Shown here one piece after another: positions 1-6,552 of a stretch of DNA of 6,851 bases. The DNA lies in contig JADLCW010000198.1 of assembly GCA_020847015.1 (NCBI GenBank), positions 1 to 6,851 on the forward strand, written 5' to 3'. The translations under genes were made by a program, and so were the position numbers. The notes below the pieces were generated by a model. That model was not told where the DNA came from. It saw only the letters and a program-made list of their open reading frames with translations, and did not search any database. This stretch comes from Thermomicrobiales bacterium (GTDB lineage: Bacteria; Chloroflexota; Chloroflexia; Thermomicrobiales; UBA6265). The first letter of the stretch is position 1, and each line of letters begins with the position of its first letter.

Positions 1-1
1 C

Positions 2-1642
2 ATGCCCTCGTTCGATCGCCCCGTCACTCGCCGCAACGTGCTCGCTGGAGCCGCCGCGCTCGGACTCGCCGCGCCGCTGGCCCACGTCCCGCACGCGCGT
101 GCCGCGCCGGCCCACCAGGACGCCGCCAAAACGCTCACCATCGTCATTGACAGCTCTCCGTTCAATCTCGATCCGCACACCTCCTACGACTACCGTTCGA
201 CCCTGGCCATTCGCGGCCCCTTCGAAACGCTGATCGCCCTCAAGGGATCGGCCACCGACGAGTACGACGGCGTCATCGCCGAATCGTGGGCGCCCAACGA
301 CGACAAAAGCGTCTGGACCTTCACCATTCGCGACGGCGTCGCCTTCCAGGACGGGTCGCCTTGCGACGCCGAAGCGGTGCGGTTGTCCTTCGAGCGCTTT
401 CTGACCCTCGGGCAGGGACCGGTCGATGTCATCGGTCGCTTCGTGGCCGATCCGAACCAGATCACCGCGCCGGACGCGCACACCGTGGTGTTCGATCTGG
501 GCAGTCCGCAACCGATTTTCGAAGCCGCCATCGCCTCGCAGTACGGCCCCCTGGTCGTCAACGCCAAACTGGCCAAAGAGCACGAGGAGGACGGCGACTG
601 GGGCAGCACGTGGGCCGAAACCAACACCGAGGGCATGGGCACCGGCCCGTACCAGATCACCGCGTTCGAACCGGGGCGATCCATGCTGATGGGACGCTAC
701 GAGGCGTACTGGGGCGGCTGGACCGGGGAAGAGTTCGACACGATCGCCTTGCGCGTCGTGGAAGAAAATGAAACGCGGCGCCAACTGATCGAGCGCGGCG
801 AGGCGGACATCGTCGACACCCTCACCCCCGAGTCGCTGACGGCGCTTCAGGAAAATCCGGACCTGGTCATCGATCGCAGCCCGAGCACGCAGGTCACCTA
901 CATTACGCTGACGATCTACGGCCCGCTGGAAACGCCCGCGGCGCGACAGGCGATGTGCTACGCCTTCCCGTATGCCGAAGTGGTCGACGCCGTCTACCAG
1001 GGGTTTGCCAAGAAGGCCATCGGCCCGGTGGCCGAGCTTTGCCGCGGCTTCGCTCCCGGCACCTTCACCTACGAAACCGACCTCGACAAGGCGAAAGAAT
1101 TGCTGGCGGCGGCGGGCGTGCCCGAGGGAACCGAGATGACGCTCGTGCAATCCGAGGGCGATCTCAATTTCATCAGCACGGCGCAATTGTTCCAGGCCAA
1201 TCTCGCCCAGATCGGCATTACCCTCAACATCGAAGTGGTGGATTACGCGACCTACTCCGACACCTTCTATGGCGACGCCCCGATCGAGGAGCGCCCGACT
1301 TTCATGCCCAGCTTCTGGTGGCCGGATTACAACGACGCCTACAACCACCTCTATCCGCAGGTTTCGTGCGACGCCTGGGGCAGCAAGGGAGCCAACGGCG
1401 GCTTCTATTGCAACGAAGAGGTCGACGCGGGATTGGCGACCGCCAGAAACGCCCCCGACGAGGAAACGTACGACACGGCATTGGCCAAGGTGCAGGAGAT
1501 CCTCGCCGAAACCGATCCCAGCGGCATCTACTACCTGCAGCCGGAATGGACGACGGTGCTGCGCAAGGACATCACCGGATTCGAGTTCAATCCCATCTAT
1601 ATTGCCACCTACGACTTCCATCGCCTGCGCCGCCAAAGTTGA
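2..1642 (+). CDS. Family 5 ABC-transporter solute-binding protein, copy 1 (Tat-exported)
   Basis: This is an extracellular solute-binding protein of the SBP_bac_5 family (peptide/nickel/opine class), which captures a ligand outside the membrane and hands it to an ABC permease. Seen: 546 aa, a usual family length; twin arginines at residues 10-11 (TRRNVLAG), a hydrophobic Ala/Leu stretch 13-27 and a likely signal-peptidase site after ARA (about residue 34). Family motifs follow: NLDPHTSYDYRS (55-66), IAESWAPNDDKSVWTFTIRD (92-111), GTGPY (213-217), QANLAQIGI (398-406), WWPDYNDA (439-446) and a C-terminal TYDFHRL. Cysteines are at 121, 319, 347, 456 and 470; there is no lipobox Cys. The ATG at base 2 aligns with the start of the next copy, so the gene is probably complete, but its RBS and promoter lie outside the window. 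It is followed after 50 bases by a paralogue about 81% identical. The ligand cannot be named from sequence; a peptide or other amino compound is the family-based guess. Confidence 0.93.
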   Translation: MPSFDRPVTRRNVLAGAAALGLAAPLAHVPHARAAPAHQDAAKTLTIVIDSSPFNLDPHTSYDYRSTLAIRGPFETLIALKGSATDEYDGVIAESWAPNDDKSVWTFTIRDGVAFQDGSPCDAEAVRLSFERFLTLGQGPVDVIGRFVADPNQITAPDAHTVVFDLGSPQPIFEAAIASQYGPLVVNAKLAKEHEEDGDWGSTWAETNTEGMGTGPYQITAFEPGRSMLMGRYEAYWGGWTGEEFDTIALRVVEENETRRQLIERGEADIVDTLTPESLTALQENPDLVIDRSPSTQVTYITLTIYGPLETPAARQAMCYAFPYAEVVDAVYQGFAKKAIGPVAELCRGFAPGTFTYETDLDKAKELLAAAGVPEGTEMTLVQSEGDLNFISTAQLFQANLAQIGITLNIEVVDYATYSDTFYGDAPIEERPTFMPSFWWPDYNDAYNHLYPQVSCDAWGSKGANGGFYCNEEVDAGLATARNAPDEETYDTALAKVQEILAETDPSGIYYLQPEWTTVLRKDITGFEFNPIYIATYDFHRLRRQS

Positions 1643-1682
1643 GGCGGCCGAATTCGCGAAGCTGGGCGCCGTGCGCCAACCC

Positions 1683-1688
1683 GGGAGG
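1683..1688 (+). promoter_or_regulatory. Ribosome binding site for SBP copy 2
   Basis: GGGAGG lies 4 bases before the ATG at 1693 and 7 bases before the directly adjacent in-frame ATG at 1696. The 7-base spacing, and alignment with copy 1 (MPSFDRP against MSSFDRP), slightly favour initiation at 1696. The two choices differ by one Met. Confidence 0.7.
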
Positions 1689-1692
1689 TTCG

Positions 1693-3336
1693 ATGATGTC
1701 GTCGTTCGATCGCCCCGTCACTCGCCGCAATGTGCTCGCCGGAGCCGCCGCGCTTGGGCTCGCCGCTCCGCTGGCCCGTCTGCCGGAAACCCTCGCCGCG
1801 CCGGCCCGCCAGGACGCCGCCAAAACGCTGTCCATCGCGATGGACGGCTCCCCCACCAATCTCGATCCGCATACGTCGTATGAATATCGCTCCACGCTGG
1901 CCATTCGCGGCCCCTACGAGCAGTTGATCGCGCTCAAGGGCACGGCCACCGATGAATATGAGGGGCTCATCGCGGAATCGTGGGCGCCCAACGATGACAA
2001 GAGCGCCTGGACCTTCACCATTCGGCCGGGAGTCACCTTCCAGGATGGGTCGCCTTGCGACGCCGAAGCGGTGCGGCTCAGTTTTGAGCGCTTTCTGACG
2101 CTCGGGTTGGGACCGGTCGACGTCATTGGCCGCTTCGTCACCGACATCGGCCAGATCACCGCGCCGGATGCGAGCACGGTCGTCTTCGATCTGGGCAGCC
2201 CGCAACCCATTTTCGAAGCCGCCATCGCCTCGCAGTACGGACCCATGGTCGTCAATGCCAAACTGGCCAGAGAGCACGAGGAGGACGGCGACTGGGGCGC
2301 CGCCTGGGCGCAGATCAACACCGAAGGCATGGGCACCGGCCCCTACCAGATCACCGGCTTCGAACCGGGTCGTTCGCTGACGATGGCCCGCAACGAGGCG
2401 TACTGGGGCGGCTGGACCGGCGAGGAGTTCGACGCCATCGCCATCCGGGTGGTCGCGGAGACGGAGACGCGTCGCCAACTGATCGAGCGCGGCGAGGTGG
2501 ACCTCGTCGATACGCTGACTCCGGAAGCGCTGACGGCGCTGGCGGAGAACCCCGATGTGGTTATCGACGCCAGCTATAGCACCCAGGTCACCTACTACAC
2601 GATGACCGTGTACGGTCCGCTGGAGAGTCCGGCAGCGCGGCAGGCGCTGTGCTACGCCTTTCCCTACGACGAGGTCATCGATTCGATCTACAAGGGGTTC
2701 GCGAAGAAGGCCATCGGCCCGGTGGCCGAGCTGTGCCGCGGCTTCGCTCCCGGCACCTTCACCTATCCGACCGATCTGGACAAGGCGCGGGAGTTGCTGG
2801 CCCAGGCCGGCGTGCCTGAGGGAACCGAACTCTCGCTCATGCAAAACTCCGGCGACGAGAAGGTGAACACCACCTCCCAGTTGCTCCAGGCCAATCTCGC
2901 CCAGATCGGCATCACCCTCAACATCGAAACCGTGGACTACACGACCTCCAGCGCCATGTTCTACGGCGACGCCCCGGTCGAGGAGCGCCCGACGCTGATG
3001 CCCACCTTCTGGTGGCCAGACTACAACGACGCCTACAACCACCTCTACCCGCAGGTCGCCTGCGAATCATGGGGCAGCAAGGGCTCCAACGCCGGCTTCT
3101 ACTGCAATGAAGATGTCGACGAGGGGCTGGCGACCGCCAGAAACGCTCCCGACGCGCAAACCTACGATACGGCGCTGGCCAAGGTGCAGGAGATCCTCTC
3201 CGAAACCGATCCCTGCTCTATCTATTACATGCAGCCGCAGTGGACGACGGTGCTGCGCAAGGGCATCACCGGTTTCGAATTCAACCCGATCTACACTGGC
3301 ACCTACGACTTCTACCGGCTGCGCCGGGAAGGCTGA
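1693..3336 (+). CDS. Family 5 ABC-transporter solute-binding protein, copy 2 (Tat-exported)
   Basis: A second SBP_bac_5 binding protein, 547 aa, aligning without gaps to copy 1 with about 445 of 546 identical residues by hand count. It has the same Tat signal (RR at 11-12, TRRNVLAG), the same GTGPY and WWPDYNDAYNHLYP motifs, and the five cysteines of copy 1 at 122, 320, 348, 457 and 471, plus an extra Cys at about 508 (DPCSIYY, where copy 1 has DPSGIYY). Differences from copy 1 are not evenly spread: the block corresponding to copy 1 residues 382-394, just before the QANLAQIGI helix, differs at most positions. The frame stays open upstream into copy 1, but the RBS at 1683-1688 and the Tat signal fix the start at 1693 or 1696. 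The 50-base gap from copy 1 suggests cotranscription. Ligand unknown; it could be a specificity variant of copy 1. Confidence 0.93.
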   Translation: MMSSFDRPVTRRNVLAGAAALGLAAPLARLPETLAAPARQDAAKTLSIAMDGSPTNLDPHTSYEYRSTLAIRGPYEQLIALKGTATDEYEGLIAESWAPNDDKSAWTFTIRPGVTFQDGSPCDAEAVRLSFERFLTLGLGPVDVIGRFVTDIGQITAPDASTVVFDLGSPQPIFEAAIASQYGPMVVNAKLAREHEEDGDWGAAWAQINTEGMGTGPYQITGFEPGRSLTMARNEAYWGGWTGEEFDAIAIRVVAETETRRQLIERGEVDLVDTLTPEALTALAENPDVVIDASYSTQVTYYTMTVYGPLESPAARQALCYAFPYDEVIDSIYKGFAKKAIGPVAELCRGFAPGTFTYPTDLDKARELLAQAGVPEGTELSLMQNSGDEKVNTTSQLLQANLAQIGITLNIETVDYTTSSAMFYGDAPVEERPTLMPTFWWPDYNDAYNHLYPQVACESWGSKGSNAGFYCNEDVDEGLATARNAPDAQTYDTALAKVQEILSETDPCSIYYMQPQWTTVLRKGITGFEFNPIYTGTYDFYRLRREG

Positions 3337-3458
3337 GCCTGAGGCAGTGGACACGCGGCGGCGGGCGCTGCCCGGCGCCCGGTCCCGCTTGCTACTATTG
3401 CGCCGCCGCAAGCACCGCGCTGTGCGGACACTGGAGTCCAAACAAGGGAGGCAATCTC
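3337..3458 (+). other. Structured 122-base spacer between SBP copies 2 and 3
   Basis: No gene is seen here. The spacer is rich in self-complementary segments: GCGGCGGCG (3355-3363) pairs perfectly with CGCCGCCGC (3401-3409). CGGGCGC (3362-3368) pairs with GCGCCCG (3375-3381) around a 6-base loop, and GCTTGC (3387-3392) pairs with GCAAGC (3408-3413). No T-run follows any stem, so it does not look like an intrinsic terminator. TACTAT at 3393-3398 could be a -10-like element, but no convincing -35 precedes it. The spacer could affect mRNA processing or the expression ratio of copy 3; chance folding of GC-rich DNA is the main alternative. Confidence 0.4.
3446..3451 (+). promoter_or_regulatory. 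Ribosome binding site fixing a GTG start for SBP copy 3
   Basis: GGGAGG lies 7 bases before GTG at 3459-3461. The reading frame extends further upstream, but that part overlaps copy 2 in another frame and encodes no signal peptide. This site, followed 10 residues later by SRRTLLKG, decides for the GTG start. Confidence 0.8.
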
Positions 3459-5114
3459 GTGTCGCAATCGTCGCACCCGGGCGCGCTGTCGCGCCGCACG
3501 CTGCTCAAGGGCGCCGCCGCGGTCGGGCTCGCTGCGCCCGCGGCGCGTTTCGGCGCGCTGGATCCGGCCGCCGCCGCCGCTCGCTTCCAGATCGCCGCCG
3601 GCACCCTGGTGATCGGTCTCGATGGCTCCCCCTCCGATCGCGACCCGCACAGCCAATACGACTACCGCTCGACATTGGTCATCCGCGGCGTCTACGAGGG
3701 ATTGCTCGGGTTGAAGGGCGCCTCCACCGACGAGTACGAACCACTGATCGCCGAATCGTGGGAGCCGAACGACGACAAGAGCCTCTGGACCTTTCACATC
3801 CGCCCGGATGTCAAGTTCCATAACGGCGACCCCTGCGACGCCGAAGCCGTTCGTGCGTCCTACGAGCGACTGCTGACGATGGGCAAAGGCGCGGTGGGCG
3901 TCATTTCCCGCTTCGTCACCGATCCGGCGATGATGAGCGTGTCCGATCCGCAGACGCTGGTGTTCGATCTGGGTCGGCCGCAACCGCTGTTCGAAGCGGC
4001 GCTGGCCGCCACCTACGGACCTCAAATCGTCAACGTCAAGGTGGCCATGGAGCACGAGGAGGACGGCGACTTCGGGAATGCCTGGCTGCAGTTGAACAGC
4101 GAGGGCGCCGGCACCGGACCGTTTGTCGTCACCGAGTTCGATCCGGCCACCGGCATCGTGATGGAGCGCAATCCCGACTACTGGGCTGGTTGGGAAGGTG
4201 ACCACCTCGATCGCGTCATCGTCCGCGTCATCGAAGAACCGCAAACCATGCGGCAACTCGTCGAGGCGGGCGAAGTCGACATCATGGACCGCTTCAGCGT
4301 GCAGTGGGAAGCGCTCGACACGCTGGCGGCGAACCCCAATCTGGTGGTCGACAGCCAGACCGGCACCGAGGTCGAGTACTTCACCATGACCGTGGGCGGC
4401 CTCCTGGAGTCGCCCACGGCGCGTCAGGCGCTGTGCTACGCCTTCCCCTATCAGGAGACGATCGATGGCGTGTTCCGCGGCTACGCCGGTCGCGCCAACT
4501 CGCTGATCGCCTCGGTGGTGCGCGGCTACGCCCCGGACGGGTTCTTCTTCCAGACCGATCTCGACAAGGCCAAGGCGCTGCGAGAAGAGGCGGGCATCCC
4601 CGAGGGGACCCAGATGACGCTCATGATGGGCGGCGGAGCGGATTCGACGCCGGCCGAGCTGTACCAGGCCAATCTCGCCCAGATTGGCATTACGCTCAAT
4701 ATCGAGAAGGTGGAGCAGTCCACCTATACCGGCATCTTCTATGGCGACGCCCCGGCCGAGGAACGACCGGAGCTGATGCGCTGGAGCTGGTGGCCGGACT
4801 ACAACGACGCCTGGAACGTGCTCTTCCCGACAACCTCCTGCGAGTCGTGGGGAAGCAAGGGTTCCAATGGCGGTCTCTACTGCAACGAGGAGTTCGACGA
4901 TCTGCTCGCCATCGCCAAGGACGCCCCGGACGACGCGACCTACAACGACGCGGTCACCAAGGCGCAGGCGATCATCACCGAACCGGACCCGCCGGTGGTC
5001 TGCACCGCGGCTCCCAAGTGGCCGACCGTGCTGAACAAGCGGGTGCAAGGGTTCGTCTTCAATCCGATCAACATGGGCACGTACGACTTCCACAAACTCT
5101 GGAAAACGGAGTAG
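3459..5114 (+). CDS. Family 5 ABC-transporter solute-binding protein, copy 3 (diverged, Tat-exported)
   Basis: The third SBP_bac_5 protein of the cluster is 551 aa from a GTG start. The Tat signal is SRRTLLKG (RR at 12-13), followed by an Ala-rich hydrophobic stretch to about residue 41. Family motifs: RDPHSQYDYRS (61-71), IAESWEPNDDKSLWTFHIRP (97-116), GTGPF (218-222), QANLAQIGI (403-411), WWPDYNDAWN (444-453) and TYDFHKL near the C-terminus. It keeps Cys126, 326, 461 and 475, matching four conserved cysteines of copies 1 and 2. It lacks the Cys347 equivalent (SVVRGYAP replaces ELCRGFAP) and is two residues shorter in the loop before the QAN helix. The segment 510-520 reads DPPVVCTAAPK where copies 1 and 2 have DP..IYY.QP. 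The frame is intact there, so this is substitution rather than a frameshift. A distinct ligand is plausible but unproven. It is the last gene of the cluster, followed by a strong hairpin. Confidence 0.92.
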   Translation: MSQSSHPGALSRRTLLKGAAAVGLAAPAARFGALDPAAAAARFQIAAGTLVIGLDGSPSDRDPHSQYDYRSTLVIRGVYEGLLGLKGASTDEYEPLIAESWEPNDDKSLWTFHIRPDVKFHNGDPCDAEAVRASYERLLTMGKGAVGVISRFVTDPAMMSVSDPQTLVFDLGRPQPLFEAALAATYGPQIVNVKVAMEHEEDGDFGNAWLQLNSEGAGTGPFVVTEFDPATGIVMERNPDYWAGWEGDHLDRVIVRVIEEPQTMRQLVEAGEVDIMDRFSVQWEALDTLAANPNLVVDSQTGTEVEYFTMTVGGLLESPTARQALCYAFPYQETIDGVFRGYAGRANSLIASVVRGYAPDGFFFQTDLDKAKALREEAGIPEGTQMTLMMGGGADSTPAELYQANLAQIGITLNIEKVEQSTYTGIFYGDAPAEERPELMRWSWWPDYNDAWNVLFPTTSCESWGSKGSNGGLYCNEEFDDLLAIAKDAPDDATYNDAVTKAQAIITEPDPPVVCTAAPKWPTVLNKRVQGFVFNPINMGTYDFHKLWKTE

Positions 5115-5141
5115 CGCCTGCGCCAGGCGTTGCTCGCGATG

Positions 5142-5172
5142 GAGGCCGACCCCCAAACGGGGTCGGCCTCTT
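5142..5172 (+). terminator. Rho-independent-type terminator between convergent genes
   Basis: A perfect 12-bp stem, GAGGCCGACCCC (5142-5153) with GGGGTCGGCCTC (5159-5170), closes a 5-base CAAAC loop 27 bases after the stop of SBP copy 3. Only a short pyrimidine tail (TTC) follows on the + strand, and no T-run follows on the - strand. It sits 25 bases beyond the stop of the convergent oxidoreductase, so it may serve both genes or block read-through between them. The stem is far stronger than background; the weak T tail is the only reservation. Confidence 0.75.
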
Positions 5173-5195
5173 CGCCGCGCCAATCCGCGCTGCTG

Positions 5196-6416
5196 TCAGA
5201 GCCCGTGGCCGAAATCGCTGCCGAGATCGTATTCCGTCGCGCTCCACGGGGTGCGCGGGTCGTAGTCGGGGGCAAAAACGCGATCGGGCCGAAACGGCGC
5301 CAGATCGACGAACGAGGGCGCCCCGTCGAGCAACAGTTCCGCCATCGCCCGCCCGACGGCCGGTCCCTTCTTGAACCCGGCCCCGCTGAACCCGGTCATC
5401 ACGAACAACCCCTCCGGTCCCATCGACCCGATGAGCGGGTGCGCGTCCGGCGACATGTCGTACAACCCGGCGTGACCGCCGATCTGCACGGCGCCGCGCA
5501 TGGCGGGGATGCGACGGGCGATGGCCGCGATGGCGAGCGCGCCGTAACCGGGATCGTTCTGCTCCAGATACACATCGGGATCGACCGGGTCGTGCTGGTC
5601 GCCGCCGCTGACTCCAATCAGCGTGCGCCCGGGGCCGTAGGGACGGCAGAAGATGCCGGCGACGGTATCGAGATAGACGAAGTGCGGCTCTTCCAACTCC
5701 AGCGGCCGATGCAGAATGGCGATCTGCACCCGCAGCGTTTCGATCGGCAGCGTCACGCCGCTGCCGGCGAGCGCGCGATTTGCCCACGGCCCGGCCGCGA
5801 CGACGATCGTTGCGGCGGGAACGACGCCTTCGGCGGTGCGGACGCCGCTTACCCGGTCGCCTTCGACCGTGACGCCAAGCACCGGCATCCCCTCTTGAAT
5901 GGCAGCCCCGGCCCGGCGGGCGGCCTGGGCCATGCTGCGGGTGGCCGCCACGGCGTCGACATAGCCGCTGTCGGGTTCGTAGGCGGCCAGGGCCACATCA
6001 TCCCACTGAGCGAAGGGTTGCAACTTCCGCAATTCGTCGCGGTCGACCACCCGCGACGGGATGCCAACCCGGTTCTGCATGGCGACGTTGGCGCGCAATT
6101 TCTCGGCGTTGGCTTCCCGGCCGGGACCAGTATCGACCGTTGCAATCAGGCCGGACGGCGTGTGAACGGGGTCGCCGCCGACGATCTCCGGCCAGTGGGC
6201 ATAGGTTTCCCAGCCCGTTTGGGCGAGCATCGCCTCCGATTCATTGGAGTAGTGGCGACGCAGCAACGCGCCAGTGCGCCCGCTGGATCCACTGGCGATG
6301 GCGCCGCGCTCGAAGAGCGCGACGCGGCCAGTCCCGCGACGAGCCAATTCCCAGGCAAGACTGGCGCCCATGATGCCGCCGCCGACGATGGCGACGTCGA
6401 TCGGAGTTTGCGTCAT
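5196..6416 (-). CDS. FAD-dependent oxidoreductase, DAO superfamily (glycine/sarcosine/D-amino-acid oxidase-like)
   Basis: A cytoplasmic flavoprotein that, by family, oxidises the C-N bond of an amino acid or N-methyl amino acid. It is 406 aa from the ATG at 6416; a GTG at 6419 directly before it is an equal candidate start, with only a weak GGGGA-type RBS upstream. Seen: N-terminal dinucleotide-binding motif VGGGIMGASLAWELARRG (from residue 11), the ribose-binding acidic residue in LFERG (E36), the SSGRTGALLRRHYS segment (about 44-57), the second FAD motif VVAAGPWANRAL (about 205-216), GHAGLYDMSPDAHPLIG (about 314-330) and the C-terminal FAD-contact segment GFSGAGFKKGPAVG (342-355). No signal peptide or membrane segment. 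The Cys that carries covalent FAD in monomeric sarcosine oxidase is not present in the GLYDMSPD segment, so FAD is probably bound non-covalently, as in sarcosine oxidase beta or proline-dehydrogenase-like members (inferred from family knowledge). Exact substrate unknown. Confidence 0.9.
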   Translation of the reverse strand: MTQTPIDVAIVGGGIMGASLAWELARRGTGRVALFERGAIASGSSGRTGALLRRHYSNESEAMLAQTGWETYAHWPEIVGGDPVHTPSGLIATVDTGPGREANAEKLRANVAMQNRVGIPSRVVDRDELRKLQPFAQWDDVALAAYEPDSGYVDAVAATRSMAQAARRAGAAIQEGMPVLGVTVEGDRVSGVRTAEGVVPAATIVVAAGPWANRALAGSGVTLPIETLRVQIAILHRPLELEEPHFVYLDTVAGIFCRPYGPGRTLIGVSGGDQHDPVDPDVYLEQNDPGYGALAIAAIARRIPAMRGAVQIGGHAGLYDMSPDAHPLIGSMGPEGLFVMTGFSGAGFKKGPAVGRAMAELLLDGAPSFVDLAPFRPDRVFAPDYDPRTPWSATEYDLGSDFGHGL

Positions 6417-6474
6417 CACCGACTTTTCCCCGTGGTTGCGTTGGCCATGCCGAAGCGGCCGTATTGTCGCAGGC

Positions 6475-6498
6475 TCGCGACCGACCCGGGCGTCGCGA
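6475..6498. repeat. Inverted repeat upstream of the oxidoreductase gene, possible operator
   Basis: TCGCGAC (6475-6481) and GTCGCGA (6492-6498) form a perfect 7-bp inverted repeat with a 10-base spacer. It lies in the 136-base region between the divergently transcribed oxidoreductase and tRNA genes, about 60 bases upstream of the oxidoreductase start. It could be a regulator site for that gene. Short CG-only palindromes arise often by chance in DNA of this composition, so support is weak. Confidence 0.25.
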
Positions 6499-6504
6499 CG
6501 GCGC

Positions 6505-6534
6505 TTGACGCGCCCGGTCGCTGCTTCCCATACT
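6505..6534 (+). promoter_or_regulatory. Candidate sigma-70-type promoter for tRNA-Thr
   Basis: TTGACG (6505-6510, five of six matches to the -35 consensus) and CATACT (6529-6534, four of six to the -10) are 18 bases apart. Transcription would begin near 6541, about a dozen bases before the tRNA. Position and orientation fit well. No comparably good pair is seen for the oxidoreductase on the other strand. Confidence 0.55.
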
Positions 6535-6552
6535 ACCGCCGCCGGCCGCCGC

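Larger units (their letters stand above)
2..3336 (+). repeat. Tandem gene duplication (SBP copies 1 and 2)
   Basis: Copies 1 and 2 are direct repeats offset by about 1694 bases that align along their full length without gaps. Some stretches are identical at DNA level: 353-382 matches 2047-2076 (30 bases), 1010-1038 matches 2704-2732 (29 bases) and 1040-1071 matches 2734-2765 (32 bases). Elsewhere synonymous changes are common, so this is an established duplication rather than an assembly echo. The third copy (3459-5114) belongs to the same family but is too diverged for long exact matches. Confidence 0.8.

Noticed and set aside
955..1692. The upstream extension of the copy 2 reading frame, which would make a 793-residue protein
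   Set aside because: The extension is an out-of-frame reading of copy 1 with Arg/Gly-rich nonsense. The RBS at 1683-1688 and Tat signal place the start at 1693 or 1696.
1609..3042. A 477-residue open frame on the - strand opposite SBP copy 2
   Set aside because: It lies wholly antisense to a well-supported gene, has low-complexity Arg/Gly/Val-rich sequence and no recognisable motif. Long antisense frames are expected in GC-rich codon usage.
3240..3458. The upstream extension of the copy 3 frame starting inside copy 2
   Set aside because: It overlaps copy 2 in another frame and crosses the spacer. The GTG at 3459 has a well-spaced RBS and leads directly into the Tat signal.
4980..5040. A compensated frameshift in copy 3 explaining the altered C-terminal segment
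   Set aside because: Codon-by-codon alignment to copies 1 and 2 keeps register, and the alternative frames do not restore the conserved residues. The change is by substitution.
3312..5183. A 623-residue open frame on the - strand opposite SBP copy 3
   Set aside because: Antisense shadow of copy 3, with an Arg/Gly/His-rich translation and no domain signature. It also runs into the terminator hairpin.
4304..5374. A 356-residue + strand frame overlapping copy 3 and the end of the oxidoreductase
   Set aside because: Arg/Gly-rich shadow frame crossing two real genes and a terminator; no motif or RBS.
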